A DNA stretch of 64,000 nt from Nissolia schottii (Eukaryota > Streptophyta > Magnoliopsida > Fabales > Fabaceae), in contig QANU01057563.1 in assembly GCA_003254905.1 (NCBI GenBank), positions 390,348 to 454,347 on the forward strand. Reading direction: 5' to 3'. The notes under the pieces are model-generated. The model was not told where the DNA came from. It worked only from the letters and a program-made list of their open reading frames with translations, and did not search any database. Positions 50,326 to 60,719 of this stretch are shown piece after piece (position 1 is the stretch's first letter; every line of letters starts with the position of its first letter). Both the position numbers and the translations under genes were made by a program.

Positions 50326-50595
50326 ATATTGGAATGCGGATGTAGCAATTATGAGTGGAGCATACATACCTTGTGAAGATTTTGAACTTCTTTCAGCCAA
50401 CCATCGACGGCAAATTTCCTTCGCATAACTCCGGTGCTCTCAGCCTCTTCAATTTTGGACTGCACATCTTTGCTAATGTTGTCAAGATGGCACCATTTCC
50501 CTTTTAATGAGCTTATAAACATAGGCAGTGTGCACTTTGACGCAACGGAACAAACGAGTCACAGCATCCCAGATTATCCCTGGCAACTGATCCAT
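45274..50595 (-). pseudogene. CC-NBS-LRR resistance gene, copy A (broken)
   Basis: Two exons: 50370-50595 (start of the coiled-coil domain, MDQLPGIIWDAVTRLF onward) and 45274-47724 (rest of the protein), joined AAG/ATG across a 2.6-kb intron. CNL proteins of the RPS2/RPS5 type sense pathogen effectors at membranes. Exon 2 shows the P-loop GMGGAGKTT, LMLDDLW-type kinase 2 (here SMLDDLW), TTRSEDVC, CGGLPLA, CFLYCALYPEDY, KMHDVIRDMALW and then leucine-rich repeats; full length would be about 890 residues. Lesions: exon 1 is 226 bp and loses frame, meeting TGA at 50482-50484; exon 2 has TAG at 47248-47250 where copy B has Trp. MMEDIE at 47724 is an exon start, not a translation start. Sequencing error could mimic one lesion but hardly both. 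Confidence 0.85.
47725..50369 (-). other. Large intron 1 of NLR copy A
   Basis: Donor AAG/GTATGTATG at 50370/50369 and acceptor TTATAG at 47725-47730 bound 2645 bp. It contains no recognisable gene. Most of it is shared with block B. Confidence 0.65.
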
Positions 50596-50793
50596 GCCTT
50601 TTTGATATACCTACTTGTCAAACAATAATGTTACTACTTGCGCCATTTTCCTTTTTACAAAATGCAAAACACCCAATGTACACGGCAGTTTTAAAAACCT
50701 ATATTCATAAGAGGTCTAAAAGCATCCCTTGTCTTTTAAAAATGAGTAATAAAAGTACTTTATTTCTTATTTATCAAACACAAAATTGGCTTT

Positions 50794-51340
50794 ATGCTTT
50801 TTGAATGCAAGAACACTCCATTGAAAAGCTATACTAAACCAAGCTTAAGTCCATGGACTCACTCGCACAAACATTTTAAACAGATACACAAACCTTTGAA
50901 CTCATGTGCACAAACTTTTCAACAAACAAAAAAAAAGATGAAAATTAAAATAAAAATGAAAAAATATAATACTTTAGTGTTCACATGCACAAATTTTTAA
51001 TCAAGCATACACAAACTTTAGTGTTCTAAAGCACAAACTTTTGAACAACCAAAAATAAATAATATGAAAACGAAAACAAAGACAAAGAAAAAAAAATTTT
51101 GGTGTTGACATACATAATTTTTTGAATAAACATGGATAAACTTTTTTACACATGTGCATAAACTTTTAAATAATCAAAAATAAAAAATATGACTAAAACG
51201 AATATAAAAGAAGAAAACTTTGATACTCACGTACACACTTTTCAACAATTAAGCACAATTTTTTCTCAAATACGCAAACTTTTAAACACTAAAAAAATAA
51301 AAAAAATACTACAAACAAAAATGAAAACTCCGATATTCAT
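50794..51340. repeat. Degenerate tandem repeat
   Basis: Phrases CACAAACTTTTGAACAA, AAAATAAAAAATATGAAAA and TTTGGTGTTCACATGCA-like recur about every 110-120 bp, giving roughly four eroded units. A-rich; not coding. Confidence 0.5.
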
Positions 51341-51466
51341 CATGTCTTGCAAAGAATAGAAAAGAGAAAAAAAATTAATGAAAAGCGGCAAAGAAGAGAA
51401 AAAAAAATTGAAGTAAAAGATGAGGGTGAAAGATAATGCAATTTAGGTGTAGGCATTATATTTTTA

Positions 51467-51728
51467 TTAGGAAAAGGCGGGGGCATGGGTGCAATATGAA
51501 AACGGCTTGTGTTAGTGCATACCTCTCTCTCAAACTGTGCCTTAACAACTTTGAATTATTACTTTGTTTTAGTTTTGAAGCCCAAAGCACTAGCTATTTT
51601 ATAGGACCTGCGCAATAATTCCTTTCCTCTTACTCTCTTTTTCTTCCCACAGAGGTTTCAGATATCCTAACTTGGTGCTTTTGCTTTAATTATCATGCTT
51701 ACGTTTGGAATCAACAAGTTTTAATTAG
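51467..51728. repeat. Direct repeat left of the 12-N gap
   Basis: 262 bp, repeated at 51741-52002 with only two differences seen (CAATATG versus CAAAATG, and ATCATGC versus ATCTTGC). The two copies abut the gap exactly. Confidence 0.9.
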
Positions 51729-51740
51729 NNNNNNNNNNNN
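51729..51740. other. Assembly gap, 12 N
   Basis: Short run of N between two near-identical 262-bp copies. Most likely two contig ends that overlap but were not merged. Confidence 0.97.
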
Positions 51741-52002
51741 TTAGGAAAAGGCGGGGGCATGGGTGCAAAATGAAAACGGCTTGTGTTAGTGCATACCTCT
51801 CTCTCAAACTGTGCCTTAACAACTTTGAATTATTACTTTGTTTTAGTTTTGAAGCCCAAAGCACTAGCTATTTTATAGGACCTGCGCAATAATTCCTTTC
51901 CTCTTACTCTCTTTTTCTTCCCACAGAGGTTTCAGATATCCTAACTTGGTGCTTTTGCTTTAATTATCTTGCTTACGTTTGGAATCAACAAGTTTTAATT
52001 AG
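51741..52002. repeat. Direct repeat right of the 12-N gap
   Basis: Second copy of the 262-bp sequence at 51467-51728. Confidence 0.9.
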
Positions 52003-52704
52003 AACATTGCTTTTGTACAAACAAACAACTTTTGCTTTCCAACGTGTAATAAATTCATAATCAAAGGTCACCTGATTTTGAAGTAATGCCCATCACATAT
52101 ATTTGTAAGAATTAATATAACAGAAGCGGCTATATCTTTGATTCACACAGGAAAAAATTTACAACTACCTCTTATGCAATTCATAAGCAAAGAATAGCCT
52201 TTGAATGCGAGTATAATTAAGAAAATGGGAGAGTGAAGCAAATATACTATGTCATGATGATTATGGGTAAACCATGTGCAAAACGATATTTATAGCACTT
52301 CTCATCCACCATTACATGTTGACTATATTAAAATCTCATTCAACAGTAAAAATCTTAATGGTTGAAATTACTAAATAATTACAAGTTGAGTTTAATAATG
52401 ATAAGAAATTCACATGGGGATTAAAATTAAGGTTTCTGCAGGACACTAACACCCCTTATTTCCTATTAAGCTCGAAGAAGAAGATATCATTAAGGACATT
52501 ATTTTGGTCTTTTTGGGCATAAACAAATTGTATCTATTATTCAGATTTTAAAACTCAGTATCTTGAGATTTCATCTAATGGTAGATGATTCAGCAAAATA
52601 TTTCACACTATACAAGTAACATATCTCCATTGGCATGAGCAGCACAAGAACTATTCTGCGTGCAACTGCACTCACATTCACTTAAGTTGAAATATTACAA
52701 ATAA
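52003..52704. other. Intergenic DNA, no gene seen
   Basis: No supported coding region and no repeat boundary recognised. Confidence 0.4.
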
Positions 52705-52738
52705 CTAGTGTCTAAACACGCGCAATGCAACATGTATC
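52705..52738 (-). mobile_element. Helitron-like 3' terminus
   Basis: On the minus strand, ACATGTTGC/ATT/GCGCGTGT can form a hairpin, followed by TTAGACACTAG and then T. CTAG lies at 52705-52708. Another GC-rich hairpin, CCGCGCAACTACGCGGG on the minus strand, lies at about 53264-53280, followed by TTTAGAAG; it may be an eroded second end. Confidence 0.4.
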
Positions 52739-52739
52739 A

Positions 52740-53860
52740 ATACGGTTCATGTAAAATTTTATATAAAGCAATTCTTGGAGTTCAACCTTTAATATTAGTC
52801 AACAATCAAAGTTATATGTTTATTTTACAATAAATGGAAAATTATTGGAAAAAAATTGTTTGCTGAGAAAGTTTTAAATGAACATGGTATTACACTACAT
52901 ATTTTTTTTTGTAGTAGTAAACAACATAATTCTCACACTAATAACTTCTTGTTTATGTCACAGGTCTTGGTACATATAAAAATACATGATTCTAATTAAA
53001 AATACATGATTCTAAGTATTGATAAAGAGTCAACTACCAATACACAGCCACAATTCAACAATATATAGTTATAGCTACATAAGTTTGGAACCAAAATTTA
53101 AACTTCATTGTTCAGTCATTAGAAAATATAATATAAACTAACGACAATCTAGATGTAACAAAACATTGATCCTTTTCTTCAACACTTGGTCATCACACCA
53201 CGATCCAGTTGACCTGCAACAATCAAACGATTCCAGTTATCAAACACTTCCACTTCTAAACCCGCGTAGTTGCGCGGTGTACTTAAATGGATGCAAATCC
53301 AATTTTTCATTTGACATTAGTTATAAAATATATCGATTACCTAAAATGAATGCAAAAAATATTAAAGTTCATATTTTAGAGAAGAATGTGCACTAAAATT
53401 ATACATTAAAAATTGATTAACTAGTGATGACACTCAACGTATATTTCTAAAAACTTTCTTGTTCTCGACATTGATAGTGTCAAACTTATTTTAGGAACCT
53501 TCATCGCATATTGAAATCTTTAGACCTCTCAGTTTGGTAACTCTTTTTTGCTAATGTTTAAAATGAATTAAATTGAGAAATTTATTTAATTTGAGTGGAA
53601 TTGATTTGATATATAACTTATGTTTGGAATAAATATGTTAAATATAATTTGAATTGATTGAGAATTGTGTTTTTAATACAATAAATAATGTTTGAACTAA
53701 TTTAAAAAAAAATAAATTAATGTTTTAAATTCAACTTGTATTTAACATTTAACCATCGATCATTTCACCCTATGTGACAATGATGTGGATGCAGTTACTA
53801 AAGATCAGAATTTTCGTGACATAATAGAACTATGAGCCCTTTATAATTATTTATTTTAGA
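52740..53860. other. Intergenic DNA, no gene seen
   Basis: AT-rich with no supported gene, apart from the second possible Helitron hairpin near 53270. Confidence 0.4.
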
Positions 53861-55851
53861 AATTGCTAGGCTTAGGAAGACAATTCTGAAGGGTCCTGTG
53901 ACCTGGATTAGGTAGAATTATTGTATGTTAGAGAGGTGTGAAAAGCTTAGGCAAGTTTCATGGAGACAAGGGGAAGAAAAGAGAGAAAACCAAAATTCTG
54001 CAGTTACAGGGAGCGACGCGCTGAGCGGCATGTTGAGCGGCTCCGGGGGTGCTTCGGTGCTAAACGCCAAGGGCTCCAGCCGTTGAGTGAAATCGTAGTC
54101 CGCTGTAATGATCTGAGATTAGAAAATCTTATGGAACCCTCTTGAGGCTCATATCCTAGTATTTAATGTGGTATCCATGATTGCTAGTTGAATTGTATGA
54201 ACGCATATGCTGTAGGTAATAGAAATGTATTGAGCATGCATGTTACATGTAACTCATGATAAAACCTGCAGCATTTCATGTATTGATGCTGTACGTAGTT
54301 TAAAGACACTAGATGTAACTCTGAGATAAGTAAATATGCTAAAATGAACCATAGGAAACCAGTATGCCATGCTGCAGGTACCAACATGCTGAATAAGGGC
54401 CAATGCCCAATGCTGCTGAATAAGGGCCAATGCCCCATGCTGCTGAAATAGGGCGAATGCCCAATGCTGAAATTGGCTAGATGCCACATGCTGAACAGGT
54501 CGTGATCACGTGAGCCGCCATGATCCCACTTCAGGAGGTCTAGGCATCCTGAATGTGGAAGCCCGCCACAGGTGGTGTCGATATGGCATACCTGGAGGTG
54601 TGCAGTTACCACGCCTATGCATTGTCGAAAGGGGGCAAGCTTAGGTGGGGGTACAAGATCCGCCCACTGTCGATGGGTCCCAAGGGGCACACGGCAGGTG
54701 GAAGCCCACCGCAGTAAGGTCCAGACAGTGTCGACCTATACTGGAGGTGTGAGGTTATTCCGTCATACTAGTGTCAACAGAGGACATTACTATGGTGGGA
54801 ATAACACTTATTCTATTATGTTGTTATATTCTGTCATGCTACTATTTTCTGTGATGCTGATATACTTTGTTATGCTGTTATATTTTGTTATGCTGTTCTA
54901 TTCTGTTACATACAGGCATAATTGGAAATCATGTTTATGCTGATGATTCTGCTGTACATATATTCTGCTGATTCTGTTACATTTACTTTGGGTGACTATG
55001 TGATGCCTATTCCGCTGATTCTGTTATGCTGAGTGTATTCTGTGACATATTCTGCTGATTCTGGAATTGTATTATGCTGTCACGCTGTGCCCTCAAGAGC
55101 ACGCTCGAGACGGTTATGTATATTCACGAATTGCTAATCAGCACGAGAACGTAGTAAGCAAGAGTGGTACCCATGTCACATAATAATGCTGATAAAGTCG
55201 TTCAGATAGGCCAGATAAAAACTAGTAGGCTTTTTAGTATGTATGTTCACTAGAGAGCTCTGAGTGGCCTGAAGTCTGACATAATCTGATACGTGACTCA
55301 GGAACTAAGGTTATTCCACTGAGAACCTACCGTTCTCATTCCCCACTTTTATGACTTCAGGTACTGATGATGATTCATGTTTTGAGGATGCTGATGAGCC
55401 GCCAGCAGAGCCATGAGCGGCAGTGACAGGATAGGGACATAGAGACAGCTGGATGTCCAGATTTTTGCCAAGGGTCTCTAGCAGCCCTTGTATTTTGATA
55501 TGCTGTATTATGACTTATGTATTCAGTACTCCAGTTTATGTACATGTGATGTATATGTATCTTACTTATTATGTATATACAGCTATGTGACTTGTATGAT
55601 GGACCACCTAGATATATATACTGGATGTGGTATTATCTTATAGTTGTACGTTTTGTTATATTGTTTATTCCGACGCATGGCTCTATTTTGACCATTATGT
55701 AAGGTAAATGTAAAATTTAAAACAGGTCCCTATTTTCCTAAACAATTATTTTCAAAAGATAACTATGGACTAAAGTATTCCGACCAAGTAGACAACAACC
55801 TAGTGAGCTTTGTTTACTACGTACGGGTAAACAGTTAGCTAGGGTGTTTCA
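53860..55851 (+). mobile_element. Long Ty3/gypsy-like LTR (solo or truncated)
   Basis: About 2 kb of non-coding DNA, less AT-rich than its neighbours. It ends CTAGTGAGCTTTG...GTTAGCTAGGGTGTTTCA at 55851. The last 110 bp parallel the end at 23850, so both are probably 3' ends of LTRs of one lineage. It contains GCGCTGAGCGGC-type text and direct repeats, as in long chromovirus (Del/Tekay) LTRs. The left boundary is not defined and no second LTR is present. The right end abuts duplication block B with GGTGC as possible target sequence. Confidence 0.5.
54388..54498. repeat. Short tandem repeat inside the LTR-like element
   Basis: Four imperfect units of about 24-27 bp carry GCTGAATAAGGGCCAATGCC-type text. 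A second, T-rich set (TATGCTGTTATATTCTGT-like) lies at about 54815-55075. Confidence 0.6.
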
Positions 55852-56360
55852 GGTGCATTGTGAGAGTGACTGGTAGATTAGAATATTAGACCCTTTGCCT
55901 CTTCACCACCGTTCAAAATTTCAAAATCCCAACTAACTTAAATTGGTTTAGCCAATTGCATTTATGTCATGAGATAATTCATTACATAAACATTGATTCA
56001 TCTCGTCAATAAAGTAGGGGAAAGGAACAATGATTGGACTTGCATAAATAGAATATGAGTGGTGATATATCTTTTTAATAAATATATCTCACAAATTCTC
56101 CTAATTTAAAGTTACATTCGCGACGATATAAATTAAAATTTATATTTTATTATCCATACAATACAATAAAGAAGGTATCAAAAACTAAACGCTTATTGGT
56201 GTTTAATTTTATTTTCAATTTTACCCTGATAGTTACAATTTATGATAATTACTCATTACTAACTACTTAATTTTACACTTATGGTTATCATTAAAAATAA
56301 CTAATACCAACAAAGCCTAGTATAATTGATAGATAATTGAATTTTTTAAGCATTTGGTCA

Positions 56361-57003
56361 AAAGTTTAATTCTTGACTATGTAAAAAATATTTGTTAGGA
56401 GAGACATACCTGCTTTAATGATCTCGAAGCCTCGAAGGAGATTAGTAAAATAATAGAAGTATTAGTCAACTAACAAAGCAATAGACAAACAAAGGCATAA
56501 TAGAATTAAAAGTATGAAAACTCAAAGGTATAACCCACGGTCAGTTTCGCTAAATAATTTGTGCAAGAGTTAGCTTTCTTGAAAACACGACCAAACAAAT
56601 CTTTTAGTCATATGGTTCATTATGAGACTATGAGCTTCATCTTTAAAACAAAAATGCAAACCTATTAGTCATATGGTTGACAACCTTTTAGCCATATTGC
56701 AGAAAAGTAAACCACAGTGTGAAGTTGTTACGGAACGACAAATCCCTCTTCAACAGTGTGTCAATCACTCCCTTTTAGCCATACTACAAAAAAGCAAGCC
56801 TCAATGTCTTTTACTCTCTCTGCTTTATGTAGCAGGTGGCGATGAAGATATTTCATATATTAACATAGATATGAATCTTTAACCATCAGTTATTAACTGC
56901 AATTACAGGGTAAATGTTCAGGCGGAAAAAAAATGCAATGAGGGATTAACACGTGGCTGAAGTTGGTCTTGTATTGCATGAGACTTCTCATCTTTCATTT
57001 TAT

Positions 57004-57060
<57 letters not shown>

Positions 57061-57487
57061 CACTATTGATATAATTTACAAATCAAATAAATTTAAATCA
57101 AACTAAATCAACTCTCAAATTTAATCGTTTCAATATCACTACCAAATTGTGAGTAAAGTCTGCTTTAAAACACTCGCGCAGTCTTTGAAGTACGGACACA
57201 ACACATGACATTAACATGAACACTCTTTGAAAAGTTTGGCACTCTGATTCCTTGCAGCCTTAGAGCAGAAACTCGTTTGCCTTTTCAAAATGAGAACAAT
57301 TTTGAAGCCTCCCACAAGCTGAGCCATGCACGATCACTTACGTTTTTTTCACTTATCAACTATAGCAACATAAAGGATAGAGCTTTTATTATGGGAAAAT
57401 TAGAAAAATTAAGAATTGCACTCTTTTTTTTTTTTTTGAAAAAATATATTCAACGAAAATTTAAAAGATTTTTTCCTTCCATTTACA
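56361..57487. other. Sequence present only in block B
   Basis: 1127 bp with no recognisable gene. In block A the flanks are joined directly, with a 2-bp CA overlap and no target duplication, which points to deletion in A. It includes a (TAA)n microsatellite at 57002-57060. Confidence 0.6.
57002..57060. repeat. (TAA)n microsatellite
   Basis: Nearly perfect trinucleotide run of about 19 units, the longest simple repeat in the window. Confidence 0.95.
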
Positions 57488-58272
57488 CTTTACAGAGTGA
57501 AAAAAAAAGCTTTGGGACATTAGAGAAGTTTGATCCATATTTTTTTCTTCTCAGAGAAACGGTCGTTAAAGAAAATTCTTGGCTTAATAATTCAATATAC
57601 TATTTATCCATAATCAAGAACTAGCATTTACAATGAAGATGATATGCTAAATTATGAGTGTGATTTAAGTTTTCTGTAAATTTCAGAAAAGTATCATTAT
57701 TATTAATCTTTGTAGCAACGCTACTACTTTGTTCACATCTATAATGAATTCAGTATATAAAGAAACAAAGATAAAAAAAGAAAAAGAAAAAAAATAAAGA
57801 AAATCTTGTTCATTTTATGTTTTTGAGAAATTGGGACATCTATCTCAACCTGTTAAACATTTATAATGCATTCCACAATTTAAAAAAAATAGTATTTATA
57901 GTTTCATTTTATCTTCATCCCAATTCGAAATAACAAGTTTCCGCTTGTGTTGGAAACACACTCAAGTTTCCATTTTGTGTTGGAAACACTTTTCAATAAT
58001 GACACTTACTGCATTTTGAATCGATTCGAAACATTTGATTTAATGGATTGTGCTTTGACCCAGTTATTTCTTTGGTATAGCTTCATTATGGTTTAATCAC
58101 AATTCAACCAAAAAATTAACTTGTTAAAACAATTGAAAACTTTTTCCATAAATTTTGAAACCCATTTCTCAAAAAATCATGGAAAGCAATTAGCATAACA
58201 GTAAAGCATAGTTTGAGAGGATCACCTTACTTGCTACGAAGCATAATTAAGTCACATCCATTTTCTTTAGAT

Positions 58273-60719
58273 TCACGACGCATCTTTAAATTTGGATTGT
58301 AATAGTTGCTTAGTGGTTGGGTCTTCCCACTCTAAATTTGTCCACCAGCTGTATTCTCCGTAGATGTTAGTCAAGGTGTCCCTTGCAGAGTTGGAATCTA
58401 GCGGAAGCTTCCTCAGATTACTGCATTCTAAAATAAAAATGGATTTAAGGAAAGGAAAAGGTAGTGCTTTCTGGTTGATGCTCTTCAGTTTCGGCAATTG
58501 GCGAAGTGCAAGATATCTCAGATTTGAGAACAACTCTGTGCTTGAACTTTCATCTTGGGCTTCCTTGACCACCTCTTCCAAATTCACAACGATAAACAAA
58601 AAGACACTCAAGGAGCGGAGCATACCTGAGCCATGTCAAATGGGTTATTGAATTACATTCAAATATCATCACCTCACGAAGCTTGCCAAGACGACAACTA
58701 GTGTTAGTAATGGATGAAACTTCCATAATGATATGCAGTCTGAATAAATTCATACGCTCCAAATGCTTCATTCTAGACCAAACTCCCAATAATGATGTCA
58801 TTTCAAGTGGCTTCTTGATTTCGTCAAGCTTAAGATTGCTTGAGCAGCCCTGCAATTTGGTGGAGTTGAGTAATTTATTCACTCCAGTGATGGTCATTAT
58901 GTCAATGCCTAATTCCTCTATCTTTGGTAGACCCTCCAACTTGTCTAGCAATATTTCCTCTTCTTTTTCTTCTTTCTCTGCTCCGTAGTAGATTTTGGAA
59001 TATCTAAACACCTTTAACTGCTCAAGACTTTCCAATACTTGTGAAGGAAGCACTTGAAGATCATGTAAAGCATCGTCAATAAGAAACACCCTCATTTTTT
59101 TCAAATTCTTCAATTCAATTGGCAACTTGATTGTCAGATGTGTACCCGAAAGATCAAGGAATTCCAAATTGATCAATTTTCCTATTTCAACAGGGAGACG
59201 ATAGATGCGCTCGTTATTTGATAGATCCAATACCTTCAACCTTGTCATGTATTGGATATTTGATAAATTATCAATTTCCAATAGTCCATGTTGTACACAT
59301 AGGGTAAGGAGATTCAGACAAGTTAGTAAATGCAGAACGCTTTCATAAAGGTGTATAACTGAAATCCTCTCCACATTATTCAGTCTCTCTTGAGAATCAT
59401 CCATTACAAATGCTTCCCCCTGAACTACAACTTTATCTTTGTTTCTGTCTTGATCACGACCTACCCATAGTGCCATATCTCGGATCACATCATGCATCTT
59501 AATTGCAGAATGCCAATATGTATCACTACTTGTAGCGTCCTCTAACAGGCATGAAAGCTTTAATTTTTCAATGATGGATCGCCCATCCTCACGCATATCA
59601 TGTATGCTGCTCTTATATTTATCTTTGTCAAGTAAACCCCTCTCCGATCCATCTATCGATAAGGTTTGCAACATGGACTCCATAATCTTCTGGGTACAGT
59701 GCACAATATAAAAAGCAACTCTTGTGTGCTTGGTCGGGCAGTCTTTCATAGCTAAACTCGAGAATACGGAACACTTTGTCTTGCAAATATGAAGATATCC
59801 AAGGAGAAGATCTTAAATCACGTTTGGCTTGCCTCCATGCATCAACGCTCTTCACCCCAGCCATAGCACTCCCAACTGTAATAATAGCTAGCGGCAACCC
59901 TCCGCATTCTGCAGCAATCTCCCATGCTAGTGTTCGAATTTCGTTGTGACACTTTAAGGTCTCTTCACCAACTTTCTTACAAAACAAATCAAATGCTTCT
60001 TTCTCAAGCAAACATTCCACTTTGAATTTATTTTGTGCTCTCATTTTATCACACACATCCTCAGACCGTGTTGTGAGCACTACTTTTGATTTACAATGTC
60101 TAGTCCCCATTAGATGTGCTGGAACTCCCACCCTTTCAAGTTCCAATTTCCCCCAAAGGTCATCCAACATCAACACAAATCTCTTCTGGTTTAGGACTCG
60201 GTAGAGCCTTGCCTCTCTTTGATCTGCACTACTTTCCTTCCAATTCTCGTCTTTGATCCCTAACCTGCTTGCAATACCATTCATAACTGTGTTGACATCA
60301 CCATCTTTAGAAACCACCACCCACAAGACGAGATCAAACCCGTGCTCCCTCCTTCCAAACTCACTCTCTATCCTCTTCATAAGGGTGGTTTTGCCAGCCC
60401 CACCCATGCCGTACAAACCTATGATGCCCACATTTTCATCTTGAAGGCTATTCCACACTTTGTTTACCATCCAATCCAAGCCCAAAGTCTCCACAGAAGG
60501 CGTCTCATCCACCAATTGAGGTGGTCGCTTGTGAGCAATGTCAACATTCTTGTCAAGGAAACGTTTTCCCTCATTCACCAATTCATCCACCTTAGGGATC
60601 ATCTTATTAACAATTTTCTTTCCCAGCTTGTAGCGGGACACAATATTCTTTGGGCAAGAACCACTCAGACATGTATTGAGAATTTCTTGAGAACCTTGAG
60701 CTTCAATAACCTCTATCAT
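58273..60719 (-). pseudogene. CC-NBS-LRR resistance gene, copy B (broken)
   Basis: Equivalent of exon 2 of copy A, preceded by TTATAG at 60720-60725. It keeps GMGGAGKTT, LMLDDLWGKLE, TTRSEDVC, CGGLPLA, CFLYCALYPEDY, KMHDVIRDMALW and LRRs, and ends in WWTNLEWEDPTTKQLL plus a short tail. Trp is present where copy A has its stop. Two frameshifts break it: one extra base near 59633 gives an early TGA at 59628-59630, just after DRWIGEGF, and a 2-bp loss near 58578 shifts frame in the LRRs. After both, the original frame is not restored in the middle (399-residue shifted segment), so no full protein can be made. The first exon is not found; sequence unrelated to copy A begins at 63321. A truncated NB-ARC product of about 363 residues plus exon 1 could still be expressed. 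Confidence 0.85.

Noticed and set aside
54184..54690. 168-codon open frame on the minus strand
   Set aside because: It lies across imperfect tandem repeats of the LTR-like element; the low-complexity His/Trp/Phe-rich product comes from those repeats and matches no family.
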